27,050 bases of DNA from Lachnospiraceae bacterium UBA7729 (GCA_002482005.1 DLFD01000087.1:1-27050); one strand, 5' to 3'; shown: positions 1 to 8,549, counted from the stretch's first letter. Program-made: numbers and translations. Notes: a model not told the origin generated them from the sequence alone.

Positions 1-1236
1 ACACAAAATACTTTACACTATCTAAAGAACGTCGATATCACATTCGGCAAGGGCGATGATGCAGTTCATGCCGTGACCGATGCTTCTTTCGATATCTATA
101 AGGGGGAGACATTCTCTCTGGTAGGTGAGTCTGGTTCAGGTAAGACAACGATCGGACGTGCGGTCATCCGTGTCAACCCGCTGGCTGCCGGCGAAATTGA
201 TTATAAGGGTGTCAGAATTTCCGGAAAGATCTCCGGCAAGCTGGAGAGGGAAGTCACCCGCAATATTCAGATGGTATTCCAGGACCCGGCAGCTTCGCTG
301 AATGAGCGTGCAACGATCGACTACATCGTTTCCGAAGGTCTGTACAATTTCCATCTCTATAAGGACGAGGAAGACCGTGTTCGGAAAGTTGAGAACATGA
401 TCAATGAAGTAGGCCTTCTGCCAGAGCATCTGACCCGTTATCCGCATGAGTTTTCAGGAGGTCAGAGACAGAGGATCGGTCTGGCGAGGGCCATGGTAAT
501 GGAGCCGGAGCTTGTTGTTGCGGATGAGCCGATCTCTGCACTGGATGTTTCCATCCGTGCCCAGGTCCTCAATCTGATGAAGAAGTTCCAGAAGGAGAAG
601 GGTACGACCTACCTCTTCATCGCACACGACCTTTCGATCGTCCGGTTCATATCTGATCGTATTGGTGTTATCTATAAGGGCAGGATCGTCGAGATCGCGG
701 ACGCGGAGGAGCTGTTCAACTACCCGCTGCATCCGTATACCCACTCCCTGATCTCTGCGATCCCGATCCCGGATCCGGAGCTGGAGAAAAAGAAGATCCT
801 GTATACGTACGATCCATCTGTCCATGACTACAGTGATGACAAGCCGGAGATGGTCGATATCGGTCACGATCACTTTGTATACGGCAATAAAGCGGAGATC
901 GCAAAGTACAAGGCTCTGCGTGAAAGAAACGAACCGATCAAGACGATCCAGGTCGTGACTTCACGCCCGATTGAGGAAAAAGAGATCAGCAATCCGTCGA
1001 TCGAAGCGGCAGAACGGGAATTCCTTGCCAGACCTGCGAAGGATACCGGAGCCAAATGGCTTGCGCTGCTTGGCTTCCTTCTTCCGATCATCTTCCTGAT
1101 CGCAGGCCATATTTTTCTCAGGAAGAACTATATCAACAACTACAAGATGTGTCACAAGGGAGCTATTGCCGGTCTGATCTTCCGATTGGTGGTGATCGTC
1201 ATCCTGCTGATCGGTCTGCTTCTGGTGGTTGTATAA
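1..1236 (+). CDS. Oligopeptide/dipeptide ABC transporter ATP-binding protein (OppF/DppF type), 5'-truncated, with C-terminal membrane tail
   Basis: This ATPase subunit powers a peptide or nickel-type ABC importer from the cytoplasmic face. The frame is open to base 1, so the gene starts left of the window; the GTG at 73 is internal, because conserved N-terminal sequence (LHYLKNVDITFG) precedes it. The sequence shows Walker A GESGSGKTT, a Q-loop (QMVFQDP), the ABC signature SGGQRQR, Walker B (ELVVADEP), the H-loop IAHDLS, and then the HPY region (LFNYPLHPYTHSLISAIP) typical of peptide-importer ATPases. After about residue 290 it adds a charged linker and two hydrophobic helices (around WLALLGFLLPIIFLIAG and GLIFRLVVIVILLIGLLLVVV), which standard OppF/DppF proteins lack. 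The next gene starts immediately after the stop codon. Transporter class is secure; the substrate cannot be told from sequence. Confidence 0.93.
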   Translation, partial: TQNTLHYLKNVDITFGKGDDAVHAVTDASFDIYKGETFSLVGESGSGKTTIGRAVIRVNPLAAGEIDYKGVRISGKISGKLEREVTRNIQMVFQDPAASLNERATIDYIVSEGLYNFHLYKDEEDRVRKVENMINEVGLLPEHLTRYPHEFSGGQRQRIGLARAMVMEPELVVADEPISALDVSIRAQVLNLMKKFQKEKGTTYLFIAHDLSIVRFISDRIGVIYKGRIVEIADAEELFNYPLHPYTHSLISAIPIPDPELEKKKILYTYDPSVHDYSDDKPEMVDIGHDHFVYGNKAEIAKYKALRERNEPIKTIQVVTSRPIEEKEISNPSIEAAEREFLARPAKDTGAKWLALLGFLLPIIFLIAGHIFLRKNYINNYKMCHKGAIAGLIFRLVVIVILLIGLLLVVV

Positions 1237-2466
1237 ATGCGGAAGTATGCCCGTGACCGCCGGCCGGATGTAAAACCGGTGGAACATGTAGAACTTGATA
1301 CGCGTCATGTCGGTCTGAGACTTTTCCTGGTGATCATTCTGCTGCTGATCGGAGCTGCTGCGCTTGGATATGGGATCACCCATCTTCTCTCATCCAAAGC
1401 AGGATGGGAGGAGATCAAGGCAGATACAAAGGAGAAGACCAGCGCCGGTGATTTTACTTTTGTCTATGAGCTTGGCGCTGATGGACAGGATCCAACGGCA
1501 GAGCGGAAAGCACTGACGATTGTCTATACAGATCTTGCGCGGGACGCTTACCGCCGCTATACGACCGACGAGGAGTTTGACGGTTTTGTCAATATGGCCA
1601 CGATGAACGCACGTCCGGGAGAGAGGCTGACGGTGGATGCATCGCTTTATCGCGCTCTGCAGAAGGTAACTGCCGGCGGCTCCCGCTGGCTTTACATGGC
1701 GCCTGTCTACGCAACGTATGAGTATGCCCTGCGTGCGGAGGACGACACGACAGCCGATTTTTATGACCCTCATGTTAATGAGGAAGTGCATCAGGACTTT
1801 CTGGATCTGCTGAAGTTTATTGAGAGTCCGGATGCTGTGAACCTGGAGCTTCTGGACAATGATCAGGTGATACTGCATGTTTCTGATGAGTACATGGCAT
1901 ATCAGAAAGGATCCGGCAGAAACCTCTATGTCGACTTCAGCTGGATGAAGGATGCATATATTGCCGATGAGATCGCAGAAGGGCTGTCAGACGCCGGCTA
2001 TCAGCATGGAACCTTGTCCTCTGTCGATGGCTTCGGGGTCAATCTGGATCCTGACGCTCATGCTGAAGTGAACATCGTCGGGCTTACGGACGGTGAGCCT
2101 GCCCAGGTGGCTGTTATGAGCTACAGCGGGTGCAGATCTATCGTCTCGCTGAGAAGGTTTGCGCTCGGAAGCCAGGATCCCTGGCATTATAGGACAGAAA
2201 GCGGAGAGTACAGGAATATCTTCCTCTCTATGTCAGACGGACTGGACCATACAGCGTGTGATGCTTTGATCGCTTACAGCAGCCAACTTAGCTGTGGTGA
2301 TATCCTTATGAAGCTGATCAGGATGTATATTCAGGATACCATTCCGGAGGTTCGGGACGGGGATCCGCAGTATGTCATAGTTGACGGAGACAGCCTGTAT
2401 TATACAGATCCTGAATTTGATCTGGCGCTGAAACAGGATGGATTGACAGCCAGAAAGATCAGCTGA
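1237..2466 (+). CDS. Membrane-anchored extracytoplasmic protein, possibly a degenerate ApbE-like domain
   Basis: The 409-residue product has a basic N-terminus and one membrane helix at about residues 29-51 (LFLVIILLLIGAAALGYG), followed by a long soluble domain presumably outside the cell. The ATG abuts the stop of the transporter ATPase gene, so the two are probably translationally coupled and functionally linked. The soluble part resembles the order of segments in FAD:protein FMN transferases (ApbE): an N-terminal segment with FVNMATMNARPGE, a central segment (VDFSWMKDAYIADEIAEGL) and a late segment (DHTACDALIAYSSQL). The usual ApbE metal and flavin motifs are not obvious, so enzyme activity is doubtful. 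The ApbE resemblance comes from reading by eye and is weak; a transporter-associated protein of unknown function is the safe call. A terminator follows. Confidence 0.75.
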   Translation: MRKYARDRRPDVKPVEHVELDTRHVGLRLFLVIILLLIGAAALGYGITHLLSSKAGWEEIKADTKEKTSAGDFTFVYELGADGQDPTAERKALTIVYTDLARDAYRRYTTDEEFDGFVNMATMNARPGERLTVDASLYRALQKVTAGGSRWLYMAPVYATYEYALRAEDDTTADFYDPHVNEEVHQDFLDLLKFIESPDAVNLELLDNDQVILHVSDEYMAYQKGSGRNLYVDFSWMKDAYIADEIAEGLSDAGYQHGTLSSVDGFGVNLDPDAHAEVNIVGLTDGEPAQVAVMSYSGCRSIVSLRRFALGSQDPWHYRTESGEYRNIFLSMSDGLDHTACDALIAYSSQLSCGDILMKLIRMYIQDTIPEVRDGDPQYVIVDGDSLYYTDPEFDLALKQDGLTARKIS

Positions 2467-2519
2467 TCCTATATCAAAGCCGGCTGAAGCAGCAGAATAT
2501 GAGGAATCGGATAACATGA

Positions 2520-2549
2520 GGGACCCGCCGGCCAGGCGGGTTCCTTTTT
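2520..2549 (+). terminator. Rho-independent terminator after the transporter operon
   Basis: A 10-bp GC-rich stem (2520-2529 with 2535-2544, one G-U pair) closes a 5-base loop GGCCA and is followed by five T residues. It lies 53 bp past the stop of the membrane-anchored protein gene and just before the next promoter. Confidence 0.88.
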
Positions 2550-2557
2550 CACTTTCA

Positions 2558-2586
2558 TTGCTTCATCTGGATGGAACGAATATAAT
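2558..2586 (+). promoter_or_regulatory. Sigma-70 type promoter for the exonuclease III gene
   Basis: A -35 element TTGCTT (2558-2563) and a consensus -10 TATAAT (2581-2586) are separated by 17 bp. They sit about 70 bp upstream of the exonuclease start and just past the preceding terminator, so the gene probably has its own transcript. Confidence 0.7.
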
Positions 2587-2656
2587 GAATACCGTCCATG
2601 CGTCAAAGCGTGTGACAACAGGGGAGAGATGTTAATAACAGTGGAGGAAAAGCTTT

Positions 2657-3487
2657 ATGAGATTCATATCCTGGAATATTGATTCATTGAATGCCGCACT
2701 GACGGGAACCAGTCCGCGGTCAGAGATGACGAGGGATGTTCTGAAGACGATCGCAGGAGAGGACCCGGATGTCATCGCGATTCAGGAGACCAAGCTGCCG
2801 GAGGCGGGGATGAGCAAGAAGCAGGCGGCAGCTCTTTCGGAATTCTTTCCAGGCTACGACAATGTGTATGTGAGTTCCCATGGCCCGGCAAGGAAAGGAT
2901 ATGCCGGGACCATGGCTTTATATAAGAAAGAATTTGCTGCAGAGATCAGGGCTGACTTTCCGGATATCGGGGCTCCGGTGCCCATGGACCTTGAAGGACG
3001 CATGATTACTTTGGAGTTTCCGGAATTTTTCTTCAATCTGGTCTACACACCGAATGCCGGGGATGGACTGAAGAGGCTTTCCGAGCGCCAGGTCTGGGAC
3101 CAGAAGTATGCGGACTACCTCTCTTTGCTGGATCAGAAGAAACCGGTCATATCCTGCGGCGATTACAACGTTGCCCATGAGGAGATCGACCTTGCACATC
3201 CGGAGAACAACCATCAGTCGGCAGGTTTCACAGATGAGGAGAGAGCAGGCTTCACTCATCTGCTTGGAAAGGGCTTCACTGACACCTATCGCTACCTTCA
3301 CGGCGATGTGAAGGGGGCTTATTCCTGGTGGGCCCAGAGAATCAGGACAAGCAAGATCAACAACTCGGGCTGGAGGATCGACTATTTCCTGGTCAGCGAC
3401 AGGATTCGGGACAAGGTTGTCCGGTCTGAGATGCTGGATTCCGGCGCAAGGCAGGACCATACTCCGATCCTACTGGAACTGAAGTAA
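2657..3487 (+). CDS. xth: Exodeoxyribonuclease III (AP endonuclease, ExoA/Xth family)
   Basis: A cytoplasmic DNA-repair enzyme of the endonuclease/exonuclease/phosphatase fold that incises abasic sites and removes 3'-blocking groups. The 276-residue length is typical. Visible motifs in order are FISWNIDSLNA with metal-site Asn7, IQETKLP with Glu44, NLVYTPNAGDGLKRL, CGDYNVAHEEIDLA (Asp169, Asn171), YSWWAQ, GWRIDYFLVS, and the C-terminal QDHTPI with the Asp267-His268 pair. All expected catalytic positions are present. The start at 2657 follows GGAGG with proper spacing. It stands alone between a terminator-promoter pair on the left and the giant signalling gene on the right. Confidence 0.96.
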   Translation: MRFISWNIDSLNAALTGTSPRSEMTRDVLKTIAGEDPDVIAIQETKLPEAGMSKKQAAALSEFFPGYDNVYVSSHGPARKGYAGTMALYKKEFAAEIRADFPDIGAPVPMDLEGRMITLEFPEFFFNLVYTPNAGDGLKRLSERQVWDQKYADYLSLLDQKKPVISCGDYNVAHEEIDLAHPENNHQSAGFTDEERAGFTHLLGKGFTDTYRYLHGDVKGAYSWWAQRIRTSKINNSGWRIDYFLVSDRIRDKVVRSEMLDSGARQDHTPILLELK

Positions 3488-3561
3488 AAACATCCGGGAC
3501 ATCATTCGGCGCGGGAAGGCAGCAGATATCTGTATCCCCCTCCCGCCTCCGGGAATCCTGA

Positions 3562-3573
3562 TGTGGGATAATG
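3562..3573 (+). promoter_or_regulatory. Candidate extended -10 promoter of the giant signalling gene
   Basis: The 12-mer TGTGGGATAATG contains a TG-n-GATAAT extended -10 layout about 30 bp before the earliest start codon. No good -35 element is present. The identical 12-mer occurs at 14675-14686 upstream of the isochorismatase-fold hydrolase gene, which is the main reason to note it. Confidence 0.3.
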
Positions 3574-3577
3574 TCTC

Positions 3578-3620
3578 TGAAGATCAGGCAGTTTAAGCTG
3601 TATGCGTGAAGATCAGGCAG
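3578..3620 (+). repeat. 14-bp direct repeat spanning the start region of the giant gene
   Basis: TGAAGATCAGGCAG occurs at 3578-3591 and again at 3607-3620, 29 bp apart. The second copy lies inside the first codons if translation starts at 3602, but upstream of the alternative ATG at 3632. It may be a local duplication that created the extra ATG, or a regulator site. Confidence 0.6.
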
Positions 3621-6600
3621 AGGCAGTTGATATGGTTGAGAAGATCAGTGGGACAGGACTTGTCCATCTTGCGGCAAAGATTGAAAACCAGGACGTCATC
3701 CGTTCCGGAGCACGGGGGAGCATGCTGGCAGCCGCACTAGCCGACGGAGTATCTTCCTGCAGGTTTGCCAGGGAAGGCGCCGAACTTGCCGCAGACTCCC
3801 TGGTCAGGCTTTTTCTGGATGACGGAGATCTTTTTCTGAAAGGAGAGCCCGGCCGGATATCGGAGCAGATCTTCACTCATGTGGAAAGAAGGCTCAGAGA
3901 ACGGTCAGATGCCGGCTCCGGAGAGGAACAGGATTATTCCAGCACACTCTCGGGAGTTCTGATCGACAGGGAGCATGGCAGGATGCTTCTCTACAGTCTT
4001 GGAGACTCCCTGATCCTCGCAGCCGGAAGCGGGGCTCTGCAGGTTTTATCTCTGCCGGAGGACAGCCGCTATGGCGATGCGGTCACAACCACCCGGGGGG
4101 CTGAGCGTGCAGGCAATGTCAGGATCATGGATACAGAAGGGATCGATGCGGTCACTCTCTGTTCGGACGGGGCCTGGCGGAAGCTGTATGAAAAGAACCG
4201 GTTGAAGGCTGTGCCGGGAGAACTTATCCTCAATCTTGAAGCCGAAGGGCTGAAGAGATACCTTGAGGCTCAGAAGTGTGAAGACGATTACAGTCTTGTC
4301 ATCGTAAGGACCAGGGAGGAAGGAGCAGAGAACCAGATGGATATGGGACAGAAGTGCACCGGGAAGTCAGAAGAGATGAGAACTTATCTGGAAGAGGGCA
4401 GCACACTGCTTGTCTGCGGCAGAGGAGAGAGCGGAAACATCCCGCGCCTTTTCCATATCGCCGGCAAAGGTCTGGGCGGAGCGTCCAGCATCACTTATGA
4501 AGCCTGGTGCGATGAAAGCCCGAAAGGAGTCCTGAAAGAGTTCTATCCGGCCGGAACTTACAGCCTGAAACGGAATCCGAAAGGGCAGCTGGTCCCTTCG
4601 GGAGCATCCGGAGATCAGTATGAAGAATTCCTGAAGGAAAGAGATTCCTACGTCCGTACCTATGAGAAGCTGCTCAGGATCCGGCAGCAGAGCGAGGACA
4701 AGGACCTGTCTACTTTCATCCCTGTATTCGAGATCTATTATGGCTGTGACGAAAACCTCGGGCAGAACGGGACCGCCTATATATGGACTCCGGAGCCCGC
4801 GGTCCTGCAGTTCTCCCATGTCTGCAAGGATATCCACGAGCATCCGGAGGAGAATCCGGAGCATAAGCTGTTTCTGACGCTTTCCGCGATCCGGACGCTT
4901 ACCCAGTGCGTTGCTTCCCTCCACAAGAACGGCCTTGTCGCTGTTGATATCAAACCGGATAATTTCGGCTTTGTCAGACGGTCCGGAGAAGTTCTGACGC
5001 AGAATCTGTCACTTTTTGATGTGAATTCCATCTGTCCGGTCTGGCAGAGGACAGGTTCGATCCAGGCGACACCGGATTTCTCGGAGCCGGAACTCGGCAG
5101 AAAACCCGTCTCGGTCCAGACAGATCTCTACGGGATCGGTGCGACACTCTTCTCGGCGATCATCGTCACGGAAGAGGCGAAGGAGGCAGGGTATGTCTTC
5201 CGTTATTCCGACTACGGACGTCTGAAAGAGCTGGTCGCTTCCTCGAAACTGATCGAGGCTTCCGAGGTCAATTCCCATCCGAAGCTTCTGCTGCTTCTGA
5301 CTGTCATCCTTCGCCGCTGTCTGGCAAGGCGCGAGAGAAGATATAAGAGCTGCGAGCAGCTCCTTGCGGACCTTGACCGGGCACTTTTCTATGTCCTTCC
5401 TTCCGATATCGCAAGGAAGAGCCTTGCCGGAGAAAAATGGATCCTGCGCGATGTCGAGTCTTCGCTGGATAAAAATTCCGACAGGAATTCTGCTCTGGCG
5501 ATCCGCTATCACCTGTACCTGCATCCACTGTATCAGTCACAGAGAGAGAATGCGCGGAGTCTGAATGTCCTTATGCTTGGCTTCGGCAGTTATGGCATGA
5601 AATTTCTTGACTGTGCCCTTCAGTATGGGCAGATGCCTTCCCAGACCCTTAATGTCACCGTGATATCCGATGACCCGGACATGAAGGACATCTACCTGTC
5701 GGAAAGACCGGAGCTCGGAGACTACTTCGATATCGACGGCAGTCTTACAGGAAAGGCTTCCGAAGAAGAATCCTATGGCAGCATCGACTTTCTTATGAAG
5801 AAGATTCCCTCGGACCCGCAGCAGAGCATGGCGCTTCTGCGCAGCCTGATCGAGGAGAATCCGCAGAAGCGAAGACCAGATTATATCTTCGTCGCACTGG
5901 GCGGAGACGCCCTGAACCGAGATCTGGCGGATGGCGTCAGGCAGACGGCAGTTTCTCTTGGCATCTGCCCGTCCGTAAACTATGTCTGTGAGAAAAAACG
6001 GGCAAGAGAGGACCTGCTGGCTGGCCTGACTCCTTTGTTCGTCAACCGGGATGTCAGGGAGCTTCCGTGTTATGACGAGATCGAGCGTATGGCTTTCAAT
6101 GCCCATATCCTGTGGGAGAAGAACCTGAATCTGGATTTTCCGTCCGTCCGGTCGGTATTCCGTCGGAAGTACAACCATGACGCCTCGGTCGGAACCGTAC
6201 TGAGTGTCAGGTACAAGCTGCACTCGGTCGGGATCGACCTTGATCAGATGGGTGCGACCATGGCAGCAGCCTCCTACTCTGCCTATCTGGCGGATCCTTC
6301 TCATAAGACACAGAGGACCCAGCTGATCGCGGTCGAACACAGAAGATGGGTGACGGAGAAACTCTGTGCAGGCTGGCGCAGTATGGCAGATCCGGACGAG
6401 GCTGCTGATCTCAGGTCCACCTCGGACAAGAAGCACAGGCGCCACGCCTGCATCCTGAGGAGCAGGGCAGACAGACTCCTGCAGGAAACATTTCAGAAAG
6501 GGGAAGACTATTCGAAGTGGGACACTGCATCTGACGAGGAAGTGAATGCCCTTGACGATCTGGACCGCCTGTCTGTCATGCTGCACCGGGCATATGTCAG

Positions 6601-8515
6601 AAGAGCAGATGAGGTGAAGAAGAAAGACCTCCTGAGCGGCAGCCTTGTCCGCACGATCCGGTCCGGTATCCAGGGCGGAGGGATGGCGCAGAGCGCATTT
6701 GCAGACTGGTACAGATGTATGGAGGCGATCCGGCAGAAGGACAGAAGCCAGGTCTTCCGTTACAAGGGCCTGAAGAATGCATTCCTTGAGGCGGCAGCCG
6801 GCGACGAAGGACTTTCTGCGGAAGAGAAAAAGTCTGTGAAGGAGCAGACGGCAGCACTCGACGCGCTTTTTTACCCGGTGTGTGCGAGCATGGAGTACAC
6901 GGATTTCAAGTCAAAGGATGCCGACATCGTTGACAGTGTCCCGTTCATCCTTACCTATACGGAAGAGATCTGCATGGCGGTGTCCTTCGAGGGCGGAGAG
7001 GAGGCGGACCGTCTCTTCAGAGATGTAGCGGCGGCGACCATCGTGAACCCGAGGGAGCTGATCTGGATCTGCAGGGTGGAAGGTCCGGAGGATGAGAGAG
7101 ATCTGATGAATGGATTGCCCAGGGCAGTCTCTTACCTGCGCCGGAAGAAACTGAGAGCATCCTTAGACCTGGTCCTTCTGAGAGTCGGAAAGCCCGGAAG
7201 GCCGCTGGCTCTGCAGCTGAAGCAAGCGGGGAGGGGAAGTGTCCGCAGCGTGAGGACGATCCGCGCGGAAAGCAGGGAAAAAGTGGCGGAGCGCCTTGCC
7301 GGGTATCTTGCGGAAAGAGCTTCCGGCAAAGGTGTCTTTGCACTGGAGGACAATGGTTCATGGATCTCTTCTCTGCTCCGGGAACAGGATCTGCTCAGAG
7401 ATATCCCGGTGTATTCCTTCGACACGGGGGATATGACTTTCCGCAGCCTGTCGGAGAAGCCGGGTATCTTCGGATATATCACAAAAAGACCGTCCGTATC
7501 TGTCGCAGACATGATGACCCTGTCAGGGGAAGCCGGCCTCGGAAGCATTGAACCTGGCTTTTTCCATGACTATGATCGTCTCTGGAAGAAGTACCGGGAA
7601 GATCCGGAGACCTGGGAGAGGCTTTGCGGGATCCTGGCTGACTACAGCCGCAGACATGATGTGGCTGCACGTCTGAAAAAGAAGTCCGGGAAAGCGCAGT
7701 CCGGGAAAGAACAGCTTGACTACCTGCTTCCTTCCGCCTGCTTCGGCTCTGCCTCAAAGGTCCTGCAGGCACTGAAAGCTTGCTCTTTTGTCTCATCCGG
7801 GAGTTTTCTTACGGAATATACGATCGACAGCTGCCGGCTGACTCTGTATGGGGCGGAGGCTTTCCGGCCTGTACTGGACAGGCTGTTTACGGATATCTAC
7901 CCGCTCATGGACCCCGAAGCAGTGGATGTGCGGACAGATGCAGGGAAGGGAGAGATTGAAGTCCTCTTTGATGATCTTCGGGTGGAAGGACTTGAGACCG
8001 GAGAGAAGGGCGGATATCAGGAGAAGGACGGATATCAGGAGAAGGACAGGAAAGCGCTCTCGGAGCTTCTCAGATTCTTCCTCGGGCAGAGATATCTGAT
8101 CGCCCTCAGGGAATCTCCCTCAGGGCGGGTCAGTTTCACCTTCTCGGTGAGACCGGCAAAGAAGTTCCTGGAGGATGCAGGTCAGATCCTTCAGATCTAC
8201 ACCTATCATAAGACGAAGGAAACGGGAAAGTTCGACGATGTCCGGATGGTGCACGGGATTCAGGTCATGACCAGAGGCTTCCGGTCATTGTTCGTGCTGT
8301 GCAGGTCAGGAAAGGATATCAGACAGGAGACTTTTGAAAGACTAAAAGAGCTCCCGCGAAGATATGGGATCAATGCAAAGGCTGTACTGATCTCGGAAGG
8401 AGGGAGCGAGTCTGCAGTCCATGACTCCGACGTCATCCTGGTCCGGAACAAGGAGGAGATCGACCGCATCGGCGAGACACTCCTTCGGATCATCGAGGAT
8501 GGGAACAGAGCGTAA
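3602..8515 (+). CDS. Giant multidomain signalling protein: PP2C phosphatase, protein kinase, Rossmann/TrkA-N-like, RyR-like and DUF1887/Card1-like
   Basis: The 1637-residue protein appears cytoplasmic, with no membrane helix seen. Domains in order: PP2C phosphatase (about 15-240; Asp48-Gly49, Asp189 and Asp228-Asp229 in metal-site contexts); protein kinase (about 260-600; Lys312 in GVLKEFY, Asp449 in VDIKPDN, DFG replaced by DVN at 473, then SEPEL); a Rossmann unit with GFGSYG at 660-665, resembling TrkA-N; an RyR-like unit around EHRRWVTEKLCAGW (912 onward); a C-terminal third from about 1110 resembling DUF1887/Card1 CARF plus PD-(D/E)XK proteins. In that module the expected NEID is HGIQ (1551-1554) and the expected ECK or SCK is LCR (1566-1568), so nuclease activity is probably lost. 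The ATG at 3602 lacks a clear ribosome site; the ATG at 3632 has AGAGG 8 bp upstream and may be the real start. PP2C and kinase calls are firm; RyR and Card1 assignments rest on motif memory. Confidence 0.85.
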   Translation: MREDQAEAVDMVEKISGTGLVHLAAKIENQDVIRSGARGSMLAAALADGVSSCRFAREGAELAADSLVRLFLDDGDLFLKGEPGRISEQIFTHVERRLRERSDAGSGEEQDYSSTLSGVLIDREHGRMLLYSLGDSLILAAGSGALQVLSLPEDSRYGDAVTTTRGAERAGNVRIMDTEGIDAVTLCSDGAWRKLYEKNRLKAVPGELILNLEAEGLKRYLEAQKCEDDYSLVIVRTREEGAENQMDMGQKCTGKSEEMRTYLEEGSTLLVCGRGESGNIPRLFHIAGKGLGGASSITYEAWCDESPKGVLKEFYPAGTYSLKRNPKGQLVPSGASGDQYEEFLKERDSYVRTYEKLLRIRQQSEDKDLSTFIPVFEIYYGCDENLGQNGTAYIWTPEPAVLQFSHVCKDIHEHPEENPEHKLFLTLSAIRTLTQCVASLHKNGLVAVDIKPDNFGFVRRSGEVLTQNLSLFDVNSICPVWQRTGSIQATPDFSEPELGRKPVSVQTDLYGIGATLFSAIIVTEEAKEAGYVFRYSDYGRLKELVASSKLIEASEVNSHPKLLLLLTVILRRCLARRERRYKSCEQLLADLDRALFYVLPSDIARKSLAGEKWILRDVESSLDKNSDRNSALAIRYHLYLHPLYQSQRENARSLNVLMLGFGSYGMKFLDCALQYGQMPSQTLNVTVISDDPDMKDIYLSERPELGDYFDIDGSLTGKASEEESYGSIDFLMKKIPSDPQQSMALLRSLIEENPQKRRPDYIFVALGGDALNRDLADGVRQTAVSLGICPSVNYVCEKKRAREDLLAGLTPLFVNRDVRELPCYDEIERMAFNAHILWEKNLNLDFPSVRSVFRRKYNHDASVGTVLSVRYKLHSVGIDLDQMGATMAAASYSAYLADPSHKTQRTQLIAVEHRRWVTEKLCAGWRSMADPDEAADLRSTSDKKHRRHACILRSRADRLLQETFQKGEDYSKWDTASDEEVNALDDLDRLSVMLHRAYVRRADEVKKKDLLSGSLVRTIRSGIQGGGMAQSAFADWYRCMEAIRQKDRSQVFRYKGLKNAFLEAAAGDEGLSAEEKKSVKEQTAALDALFYPVCASMEYTDFKSKDADIVDSVPFILTYTEEICMAVSFEGGEEADRLFRDVAAATIVNPRELIWICRVEGPEDERDLMNGLPRAVSYLRRKKLRASLDLVLLRVGKPGRPLALQLKQAGRGSVRSVRTIRAESREKVAERLAGYLAERASGKGVFALEDNGSWISSLLREQDLLRDIPVYSFDTGDMTFRSLSEKPGIFGYITKRPSVSVADMMTLSGEAGLGSIEPGFFHDYDRLWKKYREDPETWERLCGILADYSRRHDVAARLKKKSGKAQSGKEQLDYLLPSACFGSASKVLQALKACSFVSSGSFLTEYTIDSCRLTLYGAEAFRPVLDRLFTDIYPLMDPEAVDVRTDAGKGEIEVLFDDLRVEGLETGEKGGYQEKDGYQEKDRKALSELLRFFLGQRYLIALRESPSGRVSFTFSVRPAKKFLEDAGQILQIYTYHKTKETGKFDDVRMVHGIQVMTRGFRSLFVLCRSGKDIRQETFERLKELPRRYGINAKAVLISEGGSESAVHDSDVILVRNKEEIDRIGETLLRIIEDGNRA
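8012..8047 (+). repeat. 18-bp in-frame tandem duplication inside the giant gene
   Basis: The unit GGATATCAGGAGAAGGAC occurs twice back to back (8012-8029, 8030-8047) and encodes GYQEKD twice in a charged loop before the nuclease-like module. A second small tandem duplication, ACAGAGCGTAAAA at 8505-8517 and 8518-8530, straddles the stop codon. Both look like recent replication slippage. Confidence 0.85.
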
Positions 8516-8549
8516 AAACAGAGCGTAAAAACAGAAAAGAGATCACTTC

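Noticed and set aside
5537..6586. Long minus-strand frame inside the giant gene (349 residues)
   Set aside because: The plus-strand frame carries recognisable domains throughout; this is its shadow.
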